Assembly: GCA_934140355.1 (NCBI GenBank)
Contig: CAKPBH010000061.1
Location: 1 to 5,222, forward strand
Reading direction: 5' to 3'
Length of the DNA: 5,222 nucleotides
From: an uncultured Bacilli bacterium
GTDB taxonomy: Bacteria; Bacillota_I; Bacilli_A; RF39; UBA660
Shown: in pieces, positions 1 through 5,222 of the stretch
How positions within the stretch are numbered: the first letter of the stretch is position 1
Layout of the letters: every line of letters begins with the position of its first letter
Made by a program: the position numbers and the translations under genes
Notes under the pieces: model-generated
Database searches by the model: none
Told to the model about the DNA's origin: nothing
What the model saw: only the letters and a program-made list of their open reading frames with translations

Positions 1-357
1 ATGAAAGTTACTTATACAAGAAAAGGAGATTATTTATTACCAGATTTATATTTAGAAAAAGGCGAAAATTATGGAAGACTTGGAAGATATGGAATATTAA
101 GATTACACTTTATTGCACAAAACAAACAAGCACTTTATGAGACATTATTGATGACAAATAAATTAACTCATCATCTTCTTTTAGTCAGTGATTCTTGCGA
201 AAACTATTATAAAGAACTAATGGAAAATTATATTAAGAATGATGAAAGACTGTCTGAAAAAAGCAAAGAATTAAATCTATTGGAATGGACAAAATTAATG
301 AATAACTATAAAAACACAGCAGAAGAAATTGTCCTAAATGAATATGTTTTTATATAA
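1..357 (+). CDS. tnpV: TnpV family transposon-encoded protein
   Basis: A 118-residue protein recognised as TnpV, the small protein carried by Tn4451-type and many other mobilizable elements of Firmicutes. Its biochemical role is not established. The sequence shows the family's landmarks: a GDYLLPDL segment near residues 9-16, the GRLGRYG turn at 25-31 followed by a helix, and the C-terminal pattern from EW (95-96) through MNN (100-102) to AEEIVLNE (107-114). The length is typical, so the gene looks complete and starts at the first base of the window. Its promoter and ribosome binding site therefore lie outside. It has no signal peptide or membrane segment. An intrinsic terminator follows 10 bp after the stop, and an inverted-repeat cluster lies just beyond. 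No recombinase or relaxase is visible, so this is the margin or a relic of the element. The family call is firm; function is unknown. Confidence 0.9.
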   Translation: MKVTYTRKGDYLLPDLYLEKGENYGRLGRYGILRLHFIAQNKQALYETLLMTNKLTHHLLLVSDSCENYYKELMENYIKNDERLSEKSKELNLLEWTKLMNNYKNTAEEIVLNEYVFI

Positions 358-366
358 ATACTCTTC

Positions 367-418
367 AAAAAAGAGGAAAAAATCACCAGAATAATTTAAT
401 CCTCTTTTTTGTTTTTTT
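367..418 (+). terminator. Intrinsic terminator after tnpV
   Basis: AAAAAAGAGGA (367-377) pairs perfectly with TCCTCTTTTTT (400-410) across a 22-base loop, and the right arm runs into a second T tract (412-418). It lies 10 bp after the tnpV stop. The A-rich left arm would give a usable T tract on the - strand too, so it could stop transcription from both sides, including leftward read-through from the methyltransferase operon. Confidence 0.8.
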
Positions 419-420
419 AA

Positions 421-498
421 TATGGGAATAAGATCTATGTCTAGCCAGCACTGAATTTGTACTCCCTCACAAATTCGTATATGGGAACTCCCATACCC
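421..498. repeat. Nested inverted-repeat cluster, candidate oriT or recombination site
   Basis: Two inverted repeats lie side by side. GAATTTGT (453-460) pairs with ACAAATTC (469-476) around ACTCCCTC. TATGGGA (480-486) pairs with TCCCATA (489-495) around AC. A further direct copy of TATGGGA stands at 421-427, so this heptamer occurs three times in 75 bp counting the inverted one. The cluster is more GC-rich than its surroundings and lies directly after the tnpV terminator. Paired short hairpins with unpaired CTC-rich loops next to mobilization genes are typical of transfer origins, hence the suggestion. No relaxase or MobC gene is present in the window to support it, and no nick site is identified. 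The repeats are certain; the function is inference. Confidence 0.4.
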
Positions 499-615
499 TT
501 TATATTAGTTAGATATTATTAGAATATAATCAATGCTTATAACGTAATTAAAAATAATTTAGAAGAAGTTATATAAATATTGAAAATAATTGTGGAATTA
601 CATTTATAAAAAAAT
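499..615. other. AT-rich intergenic stretch without a gene
   Basis: This stretch separates the mobile-element edge from the end of the methyltransferase pseudogene. It is almost entirely A and T and shows no start codon with a ribosome binding site leading to a plausible protein. A TATAAT at 525-530 has no -35 partner at the right distance. At its right end, overlapping the pseudogene stop, an 18-bp perfect A/T palindrome (610-627, AAAAATTTATAAATTTTT) could act as a weak bidirectional terminator. Nothing else stands out. Confidence 0.5.
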
Positions 616-1276
616 TTATAAATTTTTATGTTTAATATTATGAGCTAATACTATTAATTTAACTTCACCTAATTCTAAATCATTAGGTGATTTTTCTTTT
701 GAGATACTATCAATTTTAAATCCGTATTTTAATAATAAGTCACTTATTCGTTGAACAGAAAAAATAATTCATATAAATATATATTCCTTTTCTAAAAGAT
801 TCTTCTACCATCTTTTCACCAACACCTTCTTGTAAAATTAATAACAATTTGCCGTTTGGTTTTAATATTTTAAAAAAAGAATTCAAAGTTTTTGGTAATT
901 CTTTTACTGGTATATGAAATAAAGAACAGTTTGAAATTATTCCATCATAACTATTATCAGGATAAGTAATATTAGTTATATCCATTAGTTCAAACTCAAT
1001 ATTTGGAATCATTTTCTTTGCAATAATTAACATTTTCTTTGATAAATCAATGCCTTTTATTTTAAATCCTTTTTGACTTATATATTTACAATCACGTCCA
1101 TTCCCACATCCTACATCCAAGATATTTTTTCCTTCTAAACTTAATAAAAACTGATCAATATATTTTTCGTCTGATTTATCCTCAAAAAATTTCTCAGTAT
1201 ATTCTTGAGCTATATCATTAAAATCATCAATAACACTTTTTTTCTTTTGCTCTATTGTTAAATTGTTCTTTTTCAT
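616..1276 (-). pseudogene. Class I SAM-dependent methyltransferase, frameshifted near the C-terminus
   Basis: A small class I (Rossmann-fold) methyltransferase; the substrate is unknown. The intact frame (740-1276, 178 residues) carries motif I NILDVGCGNG (51-60), the motif II acidic residue in GIDLS (D77), motif IV YDGIISNCSLFHI (110-122) and the LKPNGKLLL strand (138-146). It then ends abruptly with MNYFFCSTNK and a TGA at 740. Reading with one T fewer in the six-T run at 759-764 continues as MNYF-SVQRISDLLLKYGFKI and on to a TAA at 616-618, giving 219 residues, the usual length for this family with its normal C-terminal half-domain. So the gene is whole except for a +1 shift in a homopolymer. 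Start ATG at 1274-1276 has an AAAGGGA ribosome binding site (1284-1290) 7 bases upstream. It lies 52 bp behind the NTF2-like gene, probably on the same transcript. Sequencing error or phase variation are alternatives to decay. Confidence 0.82.
665..700 (+). terminator. Possible rightward intrinsic terminator inside the methyltransferase tail
   Basis: TCACCTAAT (665-673) pairs with ATTAGGTGA (682-690) over an 8-base loop, followed by TTTTTCTTTT (691-700). On the + strand this has the form of an intrinsic terminator that would stop read-through from the tnpV side. It lies within codons of the restored methyltransferase frame (the stretch encoding PNDLELGE), so it could be coincidence. The stem has only four G/C pairs. 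Confidence 0.35.
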
Positions 1277-1328
1277 GGTAATGTCCCTTTCTTAAATCTA
1301 TTACTATCTTCTAAAAAAATAAATAAAA

Positions 1329-1691
1329 TCAATTAGAAACATCTTTCATTTCCCAACTTTTAAAATAAATACATTCTAAGTTTTCGTTAAACTTTATTTC
1401 ATAAATACCATCATAAATTTCAAAATTTTGTTCTAAATACCACTCAACAATAACAGTATAGTTATCAATTGCTAATATTTTAAATTCTATTTGTTTTATA
1501 TTTTCATTTGTTATATGTTGCCATTCCTCATTAATTTGTTTTAAAGTAGTATATGCTTCCATAAATGGTGTTTCTTGATAAAATATAGTTTTGGAAAATA
1601 AAGATACCGCATTTTTGATATCTTTATTAAACCAATATTTTTTTAATTTATTTAACCAACCCTGTACAAATGCTTTATTCATTATCTTCAT
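1329..1691 (-). CDS. SnoaL/NTF2-like small protein, function unknown
   Basis: A 120-residue soluble protein of the NTF2-like alpha+beta cone-fold type, as in SnoaL-like domains. The pattern is an N-terminal helix rich in aromatics and lysine (WLNKLKKYWFNKD, 12-24), then the FYQETPF segment (37-43), a helix with E55, W57, and paired beta strands VIVEWYLE (80-87) and YDGIYEIKF (93-101), ending in FKSWEM (110-115). Members of this fold are either small enzymes or binding proteins, and the pocket residues here do not reveal a substrate. The start at 1691 has an AAGGAAGGGA ribosome binding site about 7 bases upstream; an in-frame ATG at 1680-1682 is less well spaced. The gene lies 135 bp after the protease gene with no clear terminator between, and 52 bp before the methyltransferase. 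It is probably cargo unrelated to the ATPase/protease pair, though co-transcription is possible. Confidence 0.75.
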   Translation of the reverse strand: MKIMNKAFVQGWLNKLKKYWFNKDIKNAVSLFSKTIFYQETPFMEAYTTLKQINEEWQHITNENIKQIEFKILAIDNYTVIVEWYLEQNFEIYDGIYEIKFNENLECIYFKSWEMKDVSN

Positions 1692-1735
1692 TTATAATCC
1701 CTTCCTTACAAATATTCTCTTTATTTTTCAGAAAT

Positions 1736-1764
1736 TTTCTATTTTTCTAGTCTTTGTATTGCAA
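1736..1764 (-). promoter_or_regulatory. Weak candidate promoter for the NTF2-like/methyltransferase pair
   Basis: In the 135-bp gap after the protease gene, the - strand reads TTGCAA (1759-1764), a 17-bp spacer, then TAGAAA (1736-1741). The spacing is ideal but the boxes match consensus only moderately, and such matches occur by chance in DNA this AT-rich. No intrinsic terminator is visible between 1692 and 1826, so read-through from the upstream operon is the alternative. Confidence 0.25.
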
Positions 1765-1826
1765 ATATATATTTTCTTTCGTAATTTCTAATTTATATTC
1801 AGATTAATGCTCACACACGAACATCA

Positions 1827-4043
1827 TTACTCAAATTTAATAATTTCCTCTGCTGAGTTATAAATATCTAATCGACTGTCTATGTTAATTCTATTAACAA
1901 TCCAATTTCTCATTGTACATAAATCGATAAATTCTCTCATTCTGTTTTTTCCATACATTTCTTTTAGCGTAATAACAACGCCAAATTTTAGTCCATCGTT
2001 TTTATCTAGCCTTTCTTTATTTGTAAGTTTTATTCCCCATAGATTTGAATTATTATAACTGGTTCTTGGAACTCTTCTCTCTTTAATTTCATCAACAACT
2101 ACTTTTACATTGTCCCATTTTCTATATAAATCTCGTGCGGTTGCTTCATTCGTTGCCTTATCTAGTTCACCTCCTTGGGTATTTCTATTAATAGATTTTA
2201 TATCTTTATTACCAATTCTTCCAAACTGTAAATCCAATTCTGTATTTGTATAATCGACTCCTTGACTTCTAGTACATTTTGGAAAATAACATAATACAGC
2301 CTTGGCATAAAATGGAAACTTATTATTAACTAAAGGAACAGGCAAATTATAGGTATATGTATAATATGATGTAGCATTACCTTCAATATAAAATTTTATT
2401 TCATCTTTTTTTCCTAACATAATATCAGATATTTTTGTGGGAACGACTCCATATCCAAGATATTCCTCCTCTGGATTAGTTTTTTTCCAACCGACTGCTG
2501 AATCTATGATTAAAGCTTTTGCAATTTCTCTTGATAAACCCATTTTATCAATTAAATAACATAATTTTCTTGATATCCATGGTGCAGCAAAAGAGGTACC
2601 ACGTTTAAGATCAAGTCCTGTAGGGGTACAAACATTAATGAATTCATTGCTATCACCACCAAAGGCACATACATCTGGTTTTACAAAAAACGATAAAACT
2701 TTTCCTTTTCTTGCATATGATGCTTTTTCTGCATTTTTATCGACTGCATTTACAACAATTGAATTTATTGAATCAGCAGGTGCTCCAATTCTTACAGTTG
2801 AATCATCATTTTTGTTTGTTCCAGCAACTACAAATACTACATTATTTTCATATTGTATTTCATCTAATGCAGCAGCCTCTGGTGAAATATAATTTTCATT
2901 TATTTCAAACTTTGAACCTAACGATATATTCCAAACATGTATATCAGTATTTGCTTTTACAATTTGTTTAATTTTATTAATAATGTCAAATGAATTATTT
3001 ACACCCTCTTTCGCGACACCAAAATGTCTTACTTTAAAAAATCCACATTCATCATCCCATTTTTTATTTGAACGAGCACCATCTACAATTATTGAAGATA
3101 CTTCTGTTCCATGAATATAATCTTTTTGACTTTTTGGTAAATCCTTGTTTAATTCATCTCTATAATCCACCCATTTTCCAAAATAAACATTCTTATCAAA
3201 TAAAGTATCAATAACACCAATAGTAGGCTCTGTTGTTGGATTAGGCATATCAGAAAAATCAGCGGTAAAATCTATTTTATTTTCAGATTCTTGATAATAT
3301 GTTGCCAAATCAATCATTGTCATCGATATCATGTATGAAGCAACTTGTCTAATTTTTAAAAGTATAGAAATATCCTTAACATATATAGTATCATTTGAAA
3401 ATATTTCATAATCAGTATTTTTTATTCCAATTTTATCCATAACCCTTGAAATTTCAGTATTAGTATCAAAAAGAGTTATATATAAATTATCATCTGAAAC
3501 ATTATCATTATTTTCATATAAATCAAATTTTTCAATGTCTAATACATCTTTTATATATTTTTGAAAAGCACTTTTACTTATATCATACTTGTCAAATAAT
3601 TTTTTTTGCTTTTTTACATTTTCAAATTGATCATAATTCATTACATCATTAAAATTTTCTGATATTATTAAACGTACAGTTTGAAGTCTTTGAATACATT
3701 TTAATAAAATTTCTTTTGATATATAGTAAGTAACAATATGTTTTTTATCTTCTAAATTGCTAAATTTAACTCCTTTTACATAATTATTAGAAGGTTCACT
3801 TCCTTTAGAAAAGAGTCCTTTTATTCTAGATGATTTAGGTATTACACGATTATAGTATACACTTATAAGAGCCCCAGATATAATATTTTTATCTTTCCAA
3901 TAATTATTTAATCGTTTTAAGTCACTTATATATGAATCTATTTTTTCACACGTAACTGATTTAAATTTAGGCCAAGATGTAACAATTGGACCATCAAATT
4001 TTGAAGACTGTAATTCACCTTTTAGTTCTAATAAATCATTCAT
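1827..4043 (-). CDS. ietS: IetS-like subtilisin-family (S8) serine protease, toxin or effector
   Basis: A 738-residue cytoplasmic subtilase with no signal peptide or transmembrane segment. Order: an N-terminal region of about 270 residues with no recognised motif, the S8 catalytic domain (about 272-520), and a C-terminal strand-rich region (about 545-738). The triad is complete: Asp279 in GVIDT, His311 in YIHGTEVSS and Ser484 in GTSFAAPW. Asn410 in VVAGTNKND sits where the oxyanion-hole residue is expected, and WNISLGS (371-377) is the usual substrate-strand segment. The layout and the AAA+ partner match IetS, described with IetA as a plasmid-stabilising toxin-antitoxin pair on an Agrobacterium Ti plasmid and later listed among anti-phage systems. 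By that model the protease is the toxic partner restrained by the ATPase; its target is unknown. Start ATG 4041-4043 has AAGGGGG 7 bases upstream. It overlaps the ATPase gene by 8 bp, implying coupled translation. The catalytic assignment is firm; the toxin role is family inference. Confidence 0.88.
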   Translation of the reverse strand: MNDLLELKGELQSSKFDGPIVTSWPKFKSVTCEKIDSYISDLKRLNNYWKDKNIISGALISVYYNRVIPKSSRIKGLFSKGSEPSNNYVKGVKFSNLEDKKHIVTYYISKEILLKCIQRLQTVRLIISENFNDVMNYDQFENVKKQKKLFDKYDISKSAFQKYIKDVLDIEKFDLYENNDNVSDDNLYITLFDTNTEISRVMDKIGIKNTDYEIFSNDTIYVKDISILLKIRQVASYMISMTMIDLATYYQESENKIDFTADFSDMPNPTTEPTIGVIDTLFDKNVYFGKWVDYRDELNKDLPKSQKDYIHGTEVSSIIVDGARSNKKWDDECGFFKVRHFGVAKEGVNNSFDIINKIKQIVKANTDIHVWNISLGSKFEINENYISPEAAALDEIQYENNVVFVVAGTNKNDDSTVRIGAPADSINSIVVNAVDKNAEKASYARKGKVLSFFVKPDVCAFGGDSNEFINVCTPTGLDLKRGTSFAAPWISRKLCYLIDKMGLSREIAKALIIDSAVGWKKTNPEEEYLGYGVVPTKISDIMLGKKDEIKFYIEGNATSYYTYTYNLPVPLVNNKFPFYAKAVLCYFPKCTRSQGVDYTNTELDLQFGRIGNKDIKSINRNTQGGELDKATNEATARDLYRKWDNVKVVVDEIKERRVPRTSYNNSNLWGIKLTNKERLDKNDGLKFGVVITLKEMYGKNRMREFIDLCTMRNWIVNRINIDSRLDIYNSAEEIIKFE

Positions 4044-4057
4044 TATTTATCCCCCTT
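4036..4057 (-). promoter_or_regulatory. Translational-coupling junction between ATPase and protease genes
   Basis: The protease ATG (4041-4043) precedes the ATPase TGA (4036-4038), so the genes share ATGAATGA. A near-perfect ribosome binding site, AAGGGGG (4051-4057), lies inside the last ATPase codons with 7-base spacing. Ribosomes ending the ATPase can re-initiate on the protease, tying protease synthesis to prior ATPase synthesis. Confidence 0.8.
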
Positions 4058-5076
4058 GAAACACTACTTTTAGAAACACCAGTTAATTTTTCAATTTCTC
4101 TTACTGTAAAACCTTCTTCTTGTAATTTTTTTAAGTTATCAATAGAAAGTGATCCAACCAATGATTCATATATTTTTGATAAATACCCATAATCATTAGT
4201 CATATCACTGAATGCAATTGCACTTCTTATAATATTTTTCAAGTCACCAGGATAGGGCATTCTTTTAACATTGTTATAAACTTTTTCAAGAGTTTTTAAA
4301 TCTGGTTTTAAATTCGAATATTTTTTTAATTCAGTTTCTATAATACTATTTGATATTTCAATCAAATCTTCTTTTGTGTATCTATTAAAATCAACAACAA
4401 AATCAAATCTTCTTAATAATGCTTTATCAAATTGTTTATATAGGTTTGTAGTTGCTATTAATAAAATTCTTTCATCCAATTGGTCAAATTCTTTAAGAAG
4501 GGTCGAAGTTACTCTTCCCATTTCTCTTAAATCGTTTGAATTAATTCTATCAAGTGCTAATGCATCTATTTCATCAAATAAAATAATAACTTTCTCTGGT
4601 TGTTTTAAACTATTAATATCATCAAAGACCTGTATTAAATTTTTAGATGTTTGTCCTAATTTACTATCAACTATTCTATCAAATTGAACTGAATATAAAT
4701 CTCGATCTAATATTCTAGCAATTTGTTTTGCTGCTTCTGTTTTTCCAGTTCCAGAATCTCCTACGAATAGAAACTTATTAACACTAGCTTTTTTATTTAC
4801 AGCATTTAAAATTCCTATTATATCTTTTTCTATTGAATTTGGTATTTTAAAACTATTTGAAGGATTGTTTACTTTTAAAAAAAATTCTGAATTTACTTCC
4901 ATACTTTGTGGACTAAAAGTATTTACGTTAGATAATAAAGCCATTATATACCTTGCTAATTCATCATCACCACTTTTTTGAAATAGTGATGCTACTTCAT
5001 AAGCCTCATTTCTAAAATCTTTTTCATTTCCATCTATATGATATTTAATTAAATTAATAACATTCTTCTTTTTCAT
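4036..5076 (-). CDS. ietA: IetA-like AAA+ ATPase with C-terminal helix-turn-helix, antitoxin or regulator of the protease
   Basis: A 346-residue classic AAA+ ATPase, numbered here from the ATG at 5074-5076. An N-terminal helical region (about 1-70) of the kind seen in IetA-type ATPases is followed by the ATPase core. Walker A is GDSGTGKT (106-113), Walker B IILFDEID with D168 and E169, sensor 1 Asn211 in ATTN, the arginine-finger pair R222/R223 in LLRRFDF, and PGDLKN (276-281) at the sensor 2 helix. The last 28 residues (about 319-346, EEGFTVREIEKLTGVSKSSV and on) form a textbook helix-turn-helix resembling those of resolvases. A TTG at 5080-5082 could add two residues, but it is only 3 bases from the ribosome binding site, whereas the ATG is 9. 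It is first in the operon, overlapping the protease gene. In the IetAS model it neutralises the protease; the tail suggests it may also repress its own promoter, which carries direct repeats. Family assignment is strong; autoregulation is inference. Confidence 0.87.
   Translation of the reverse strand: MKKKNVINLIKYHIDGNEKDFRNEAYEVASLFQKSGDDELARYIMALLSNVNTFSPQSMEVNSEFFLKVNNPSNSFKIPNSIEKDIIGILNAVNKKASVNKFLFVGDSGTGKTEAAKQIARILDRDLYSVQFDRIVDSKLGQTSKNLIQVFDDINSLKQPEKVIILFDEIDALALDRINSNDLREMGRVTSTLLKEFDQLDERILLIATTNLYKQFDKALLRRFDFVVDFNRYTKEDLIEISNSIIETELKKYSNLKPDLKTLEKVYNNVKRMPYPGDLKNIIRSAIAFSDMTNDYGYLSKIYESLVGSLSIDNLKKLQEEGFTVREIEKLTGVSKSSVSRGINNE
4048..4122 (-). other. Helix-turn-helix segment at the ATPase C-terminus
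   Basis: Residues 319-343 of the ATPase read as helix (QEEGFTVREIEKL), tight turn with glycine (TGV), then recognition helix (SKSSVSRGI). The G at the turn and the SKSSVSR recognition helix are what DNA-binding Hin/resolvase-type motifs show. It sits after the lid of the AAA+ module as a separate short tail. DNA binding is inferred from the pattern only. Confidence 0.7.
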
Positions 5077-5085
5077 TTTCAATCA

Positions 5086-5092
5086 TCCTTTC
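5086..5092 (-). promoter_or_regulatory. Ribosome binding site deciding the ATPase start
   Basis: GAAAGGA (- strand, 5086-5092) is the only Shine-Dalgarno match ahead of the ATPase. It leaves 3 bases before the TTG at 5082 and 9 before the ATG at 5076, so the ATG is preferred. With the predicted promoter, transcription would start near the G at 5092, placing this site at the very 5' end of a leader of about 16 bases. Confidence 0.65.
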
Positions 5093-5098
5093 TTTATT

Positions 5099-5127
5099 AT
5101 TTTAACATTATGGGACAAAAATATCAA
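5099..5127 (-). promoter_or_regulatory. Predicted SigA-type promoter of the ATPase-protease operon
   Basis: On the - strand, TTGATA (5122-5127) matches the -35 consensus at five of six positions. A 17-bp spacer follows, then TAAAAT (5099-5104), also five of six. The start point would be near 5092. One TGGGACAAAA repeat lies within the spacer and the other begins 5 bp upstream of the -35, so a protein bound there would block polymerase. Confidence 0.65.
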
Positions 5128-5144
5128 CAACTGGGACAAAATAT
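5111..5144. repeat. Direct-repeat operator candidate, TGGGACAAAA twice at 21-bp spacing
   Basis: TGGGACAAAAATAT (5111-5124) and TGGGACAAAATAT (5132-5144) are direct repeats whose starts are 21 bp apart, two turns of the helix, putting both on the same DNA face. They are the only GC-bearing words in an otherwise A/T-only region and are interleaved with the ATPase promoter. Neither word is a palindrome, so each would bind a monomer or one subunit of an oligomer. The most economical binder is the helix-turn-helix tail of the ATPase; a regulator encoded by the divergent gene is the alternative. Confidence 0.65.
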
Positions 5145-5162
5145 TCAGGATAAAATCATAAA

Positions 5163-5191
5163 TTGTGCGTTTGAATAAAAAATGATAAAAT
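5163..5191 (+). promoter_or_regulatory. Predicted divergent promoter firing out of the window
   Basis: TTGTGC (5163-5168), a 17-bp spacer and TAAAAT (5186-5191), with TG at 5183-5184 giving an extended -10 (TGATAAAAT). It faces away from the ATPase operon and would drive the gene starting at 5220. The direct repeats end 18 bp upstream of its -35, so they could influence both directions. Confidence 0.5.
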
Positions 5192-5206
5192 ATCTTTATG
5201 AGAAAT

Positions 5207-5222
5207 AGAGGTATTTTATATG
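5207..5222 (+). promoter_or_regulatory. Ribosome binding site and start codon of a gene running off the right edge
   Basis: AGAGG (5207-5211) is followed after 8 bases by ATG (5220-5222), the last bases of the window. With the promoter at 5163-5191 this is a convincing gene start, but only one codon is visible, so nothing can be said about the product. Confidence 0.5.

Noticed and set aside
525..530. TATAAT box in the 499-615 gap
   Set aside because: There is no acceptable -35 hexamer 16-18 bp upstream and no gene downstream on that strand; such boxes are frequent by chance in this composition.
1591..1791. Open + strand frame of 66 codons rich in F, I and L
   Set aside because: It is antisense to the NTF2-like gene and its upstream region, has no ribosome binding site, and its hydrophobic look comes from AT-rich antisense codons.
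1800..1830. Hairpin after the protease stop (TAATG ... CATTA)
   Set aside because: The stem is 5 bp with a 15-base loop and no T tract, so it is not a credible terminator.
2638..2971. Two open + strand frames of 84 and 86 codons opposite the protease gene
   Set aside because: They are shadows of the catalytic-domain coding sequence with low-complexity translations and no start signals.
3986..4687. Open + strand frames of 68 and 103 codons opposite the ATPase and the protease start
   Set aside because: They are antisense to well-supported genes with conserved motifs and have no family resemblance or ribosome binding site.
5146..5156. Possible third copy of the operator word, CAGGATAAAAT
   Set aside because: It differs at three of eleven positions and is 14 bp, not 21 bp, from the second copy, so it breaks the phasing.
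1..5222. CRISPR array, tRNA, rRNA or riboswitch
   Set aside because: No regularly spaced repeats of CRISPR size, no cloverleaf with TTCRA arm and no recognisable riboswitch core were seen on either strand.

Overview
The window is very AT-rich low-GC Firmicute-type DNA, such as that of a gut clostridial or erysipelotrichial bacterium. Purine-rich AAGGAGG-type ribosome binding sites, A/T-ending codons and intrinsic terminators with T tracts support this. TGA is used as a stop, so this is not the mycoplasma code. The species cannot be named from this stretch. The content is accessory: a mobile-element gene on the left, a two-gene protease/ATPase toxin-antitoxin or defence module on the right, and two probable cargo genes between them.

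Left edge (1-500, + strand): a complete tnpV gene, the small protein of Tn4451-type and related mobilizable elements. It is followed by a strong intrinsic terminator and then a cluster of nested inverted repeats (421-498) that looks like a transfer-origin or recombination site. No relaxase or recombinase follows, so this appears to be the edge or remnant of a mobile element. The stretch from 499 to 615 is AT-rich with no gene.

Middle (616-1691, - strand): a SnoaL/NTF2-like small protein, then a class I SAM-dependent methyltransferase. The methyltransferase frame is broken by one extra T in a run of six (759-764). Removing one T restores a good C-terminus down to 616 and a protein of 219 residues. 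It is a fresh pseudogene, a phase-variable gene or a sequencing error.

Right part (1827-5076, - strand): an AAA+ ATPase (ietA-like) followed, with an 8-bp overlap, by a 738-residue subtilisin-family protease with an intact Asp/His/Ser triad (ietS-like). From prior knowledge, this pair matches IetAS, described as an antitoxin (ATPase) and toxin (protease) pair stabilising an Agrobacterium Ti plasmid, and later reported as an anti-phage system. In this copy the ATPase ends in a clear helix-turn-helix.

Regulation (5099-5222): the ATPase promoter (TTGATA, 17 bp, TAAAAT) is interleaved with two direct repeats of TGGGACAAAA whose starts are exactly 21 bp (two helical turns) apart. One repeat lies in the promoter spacer and one just upstream of the -35. 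The inference is that the ATPase, through its tail, or the product of the divergent gene starting at 5220, binds there and represses the operon. A divergent promoter with an extended -10 fires rightward out of the window.
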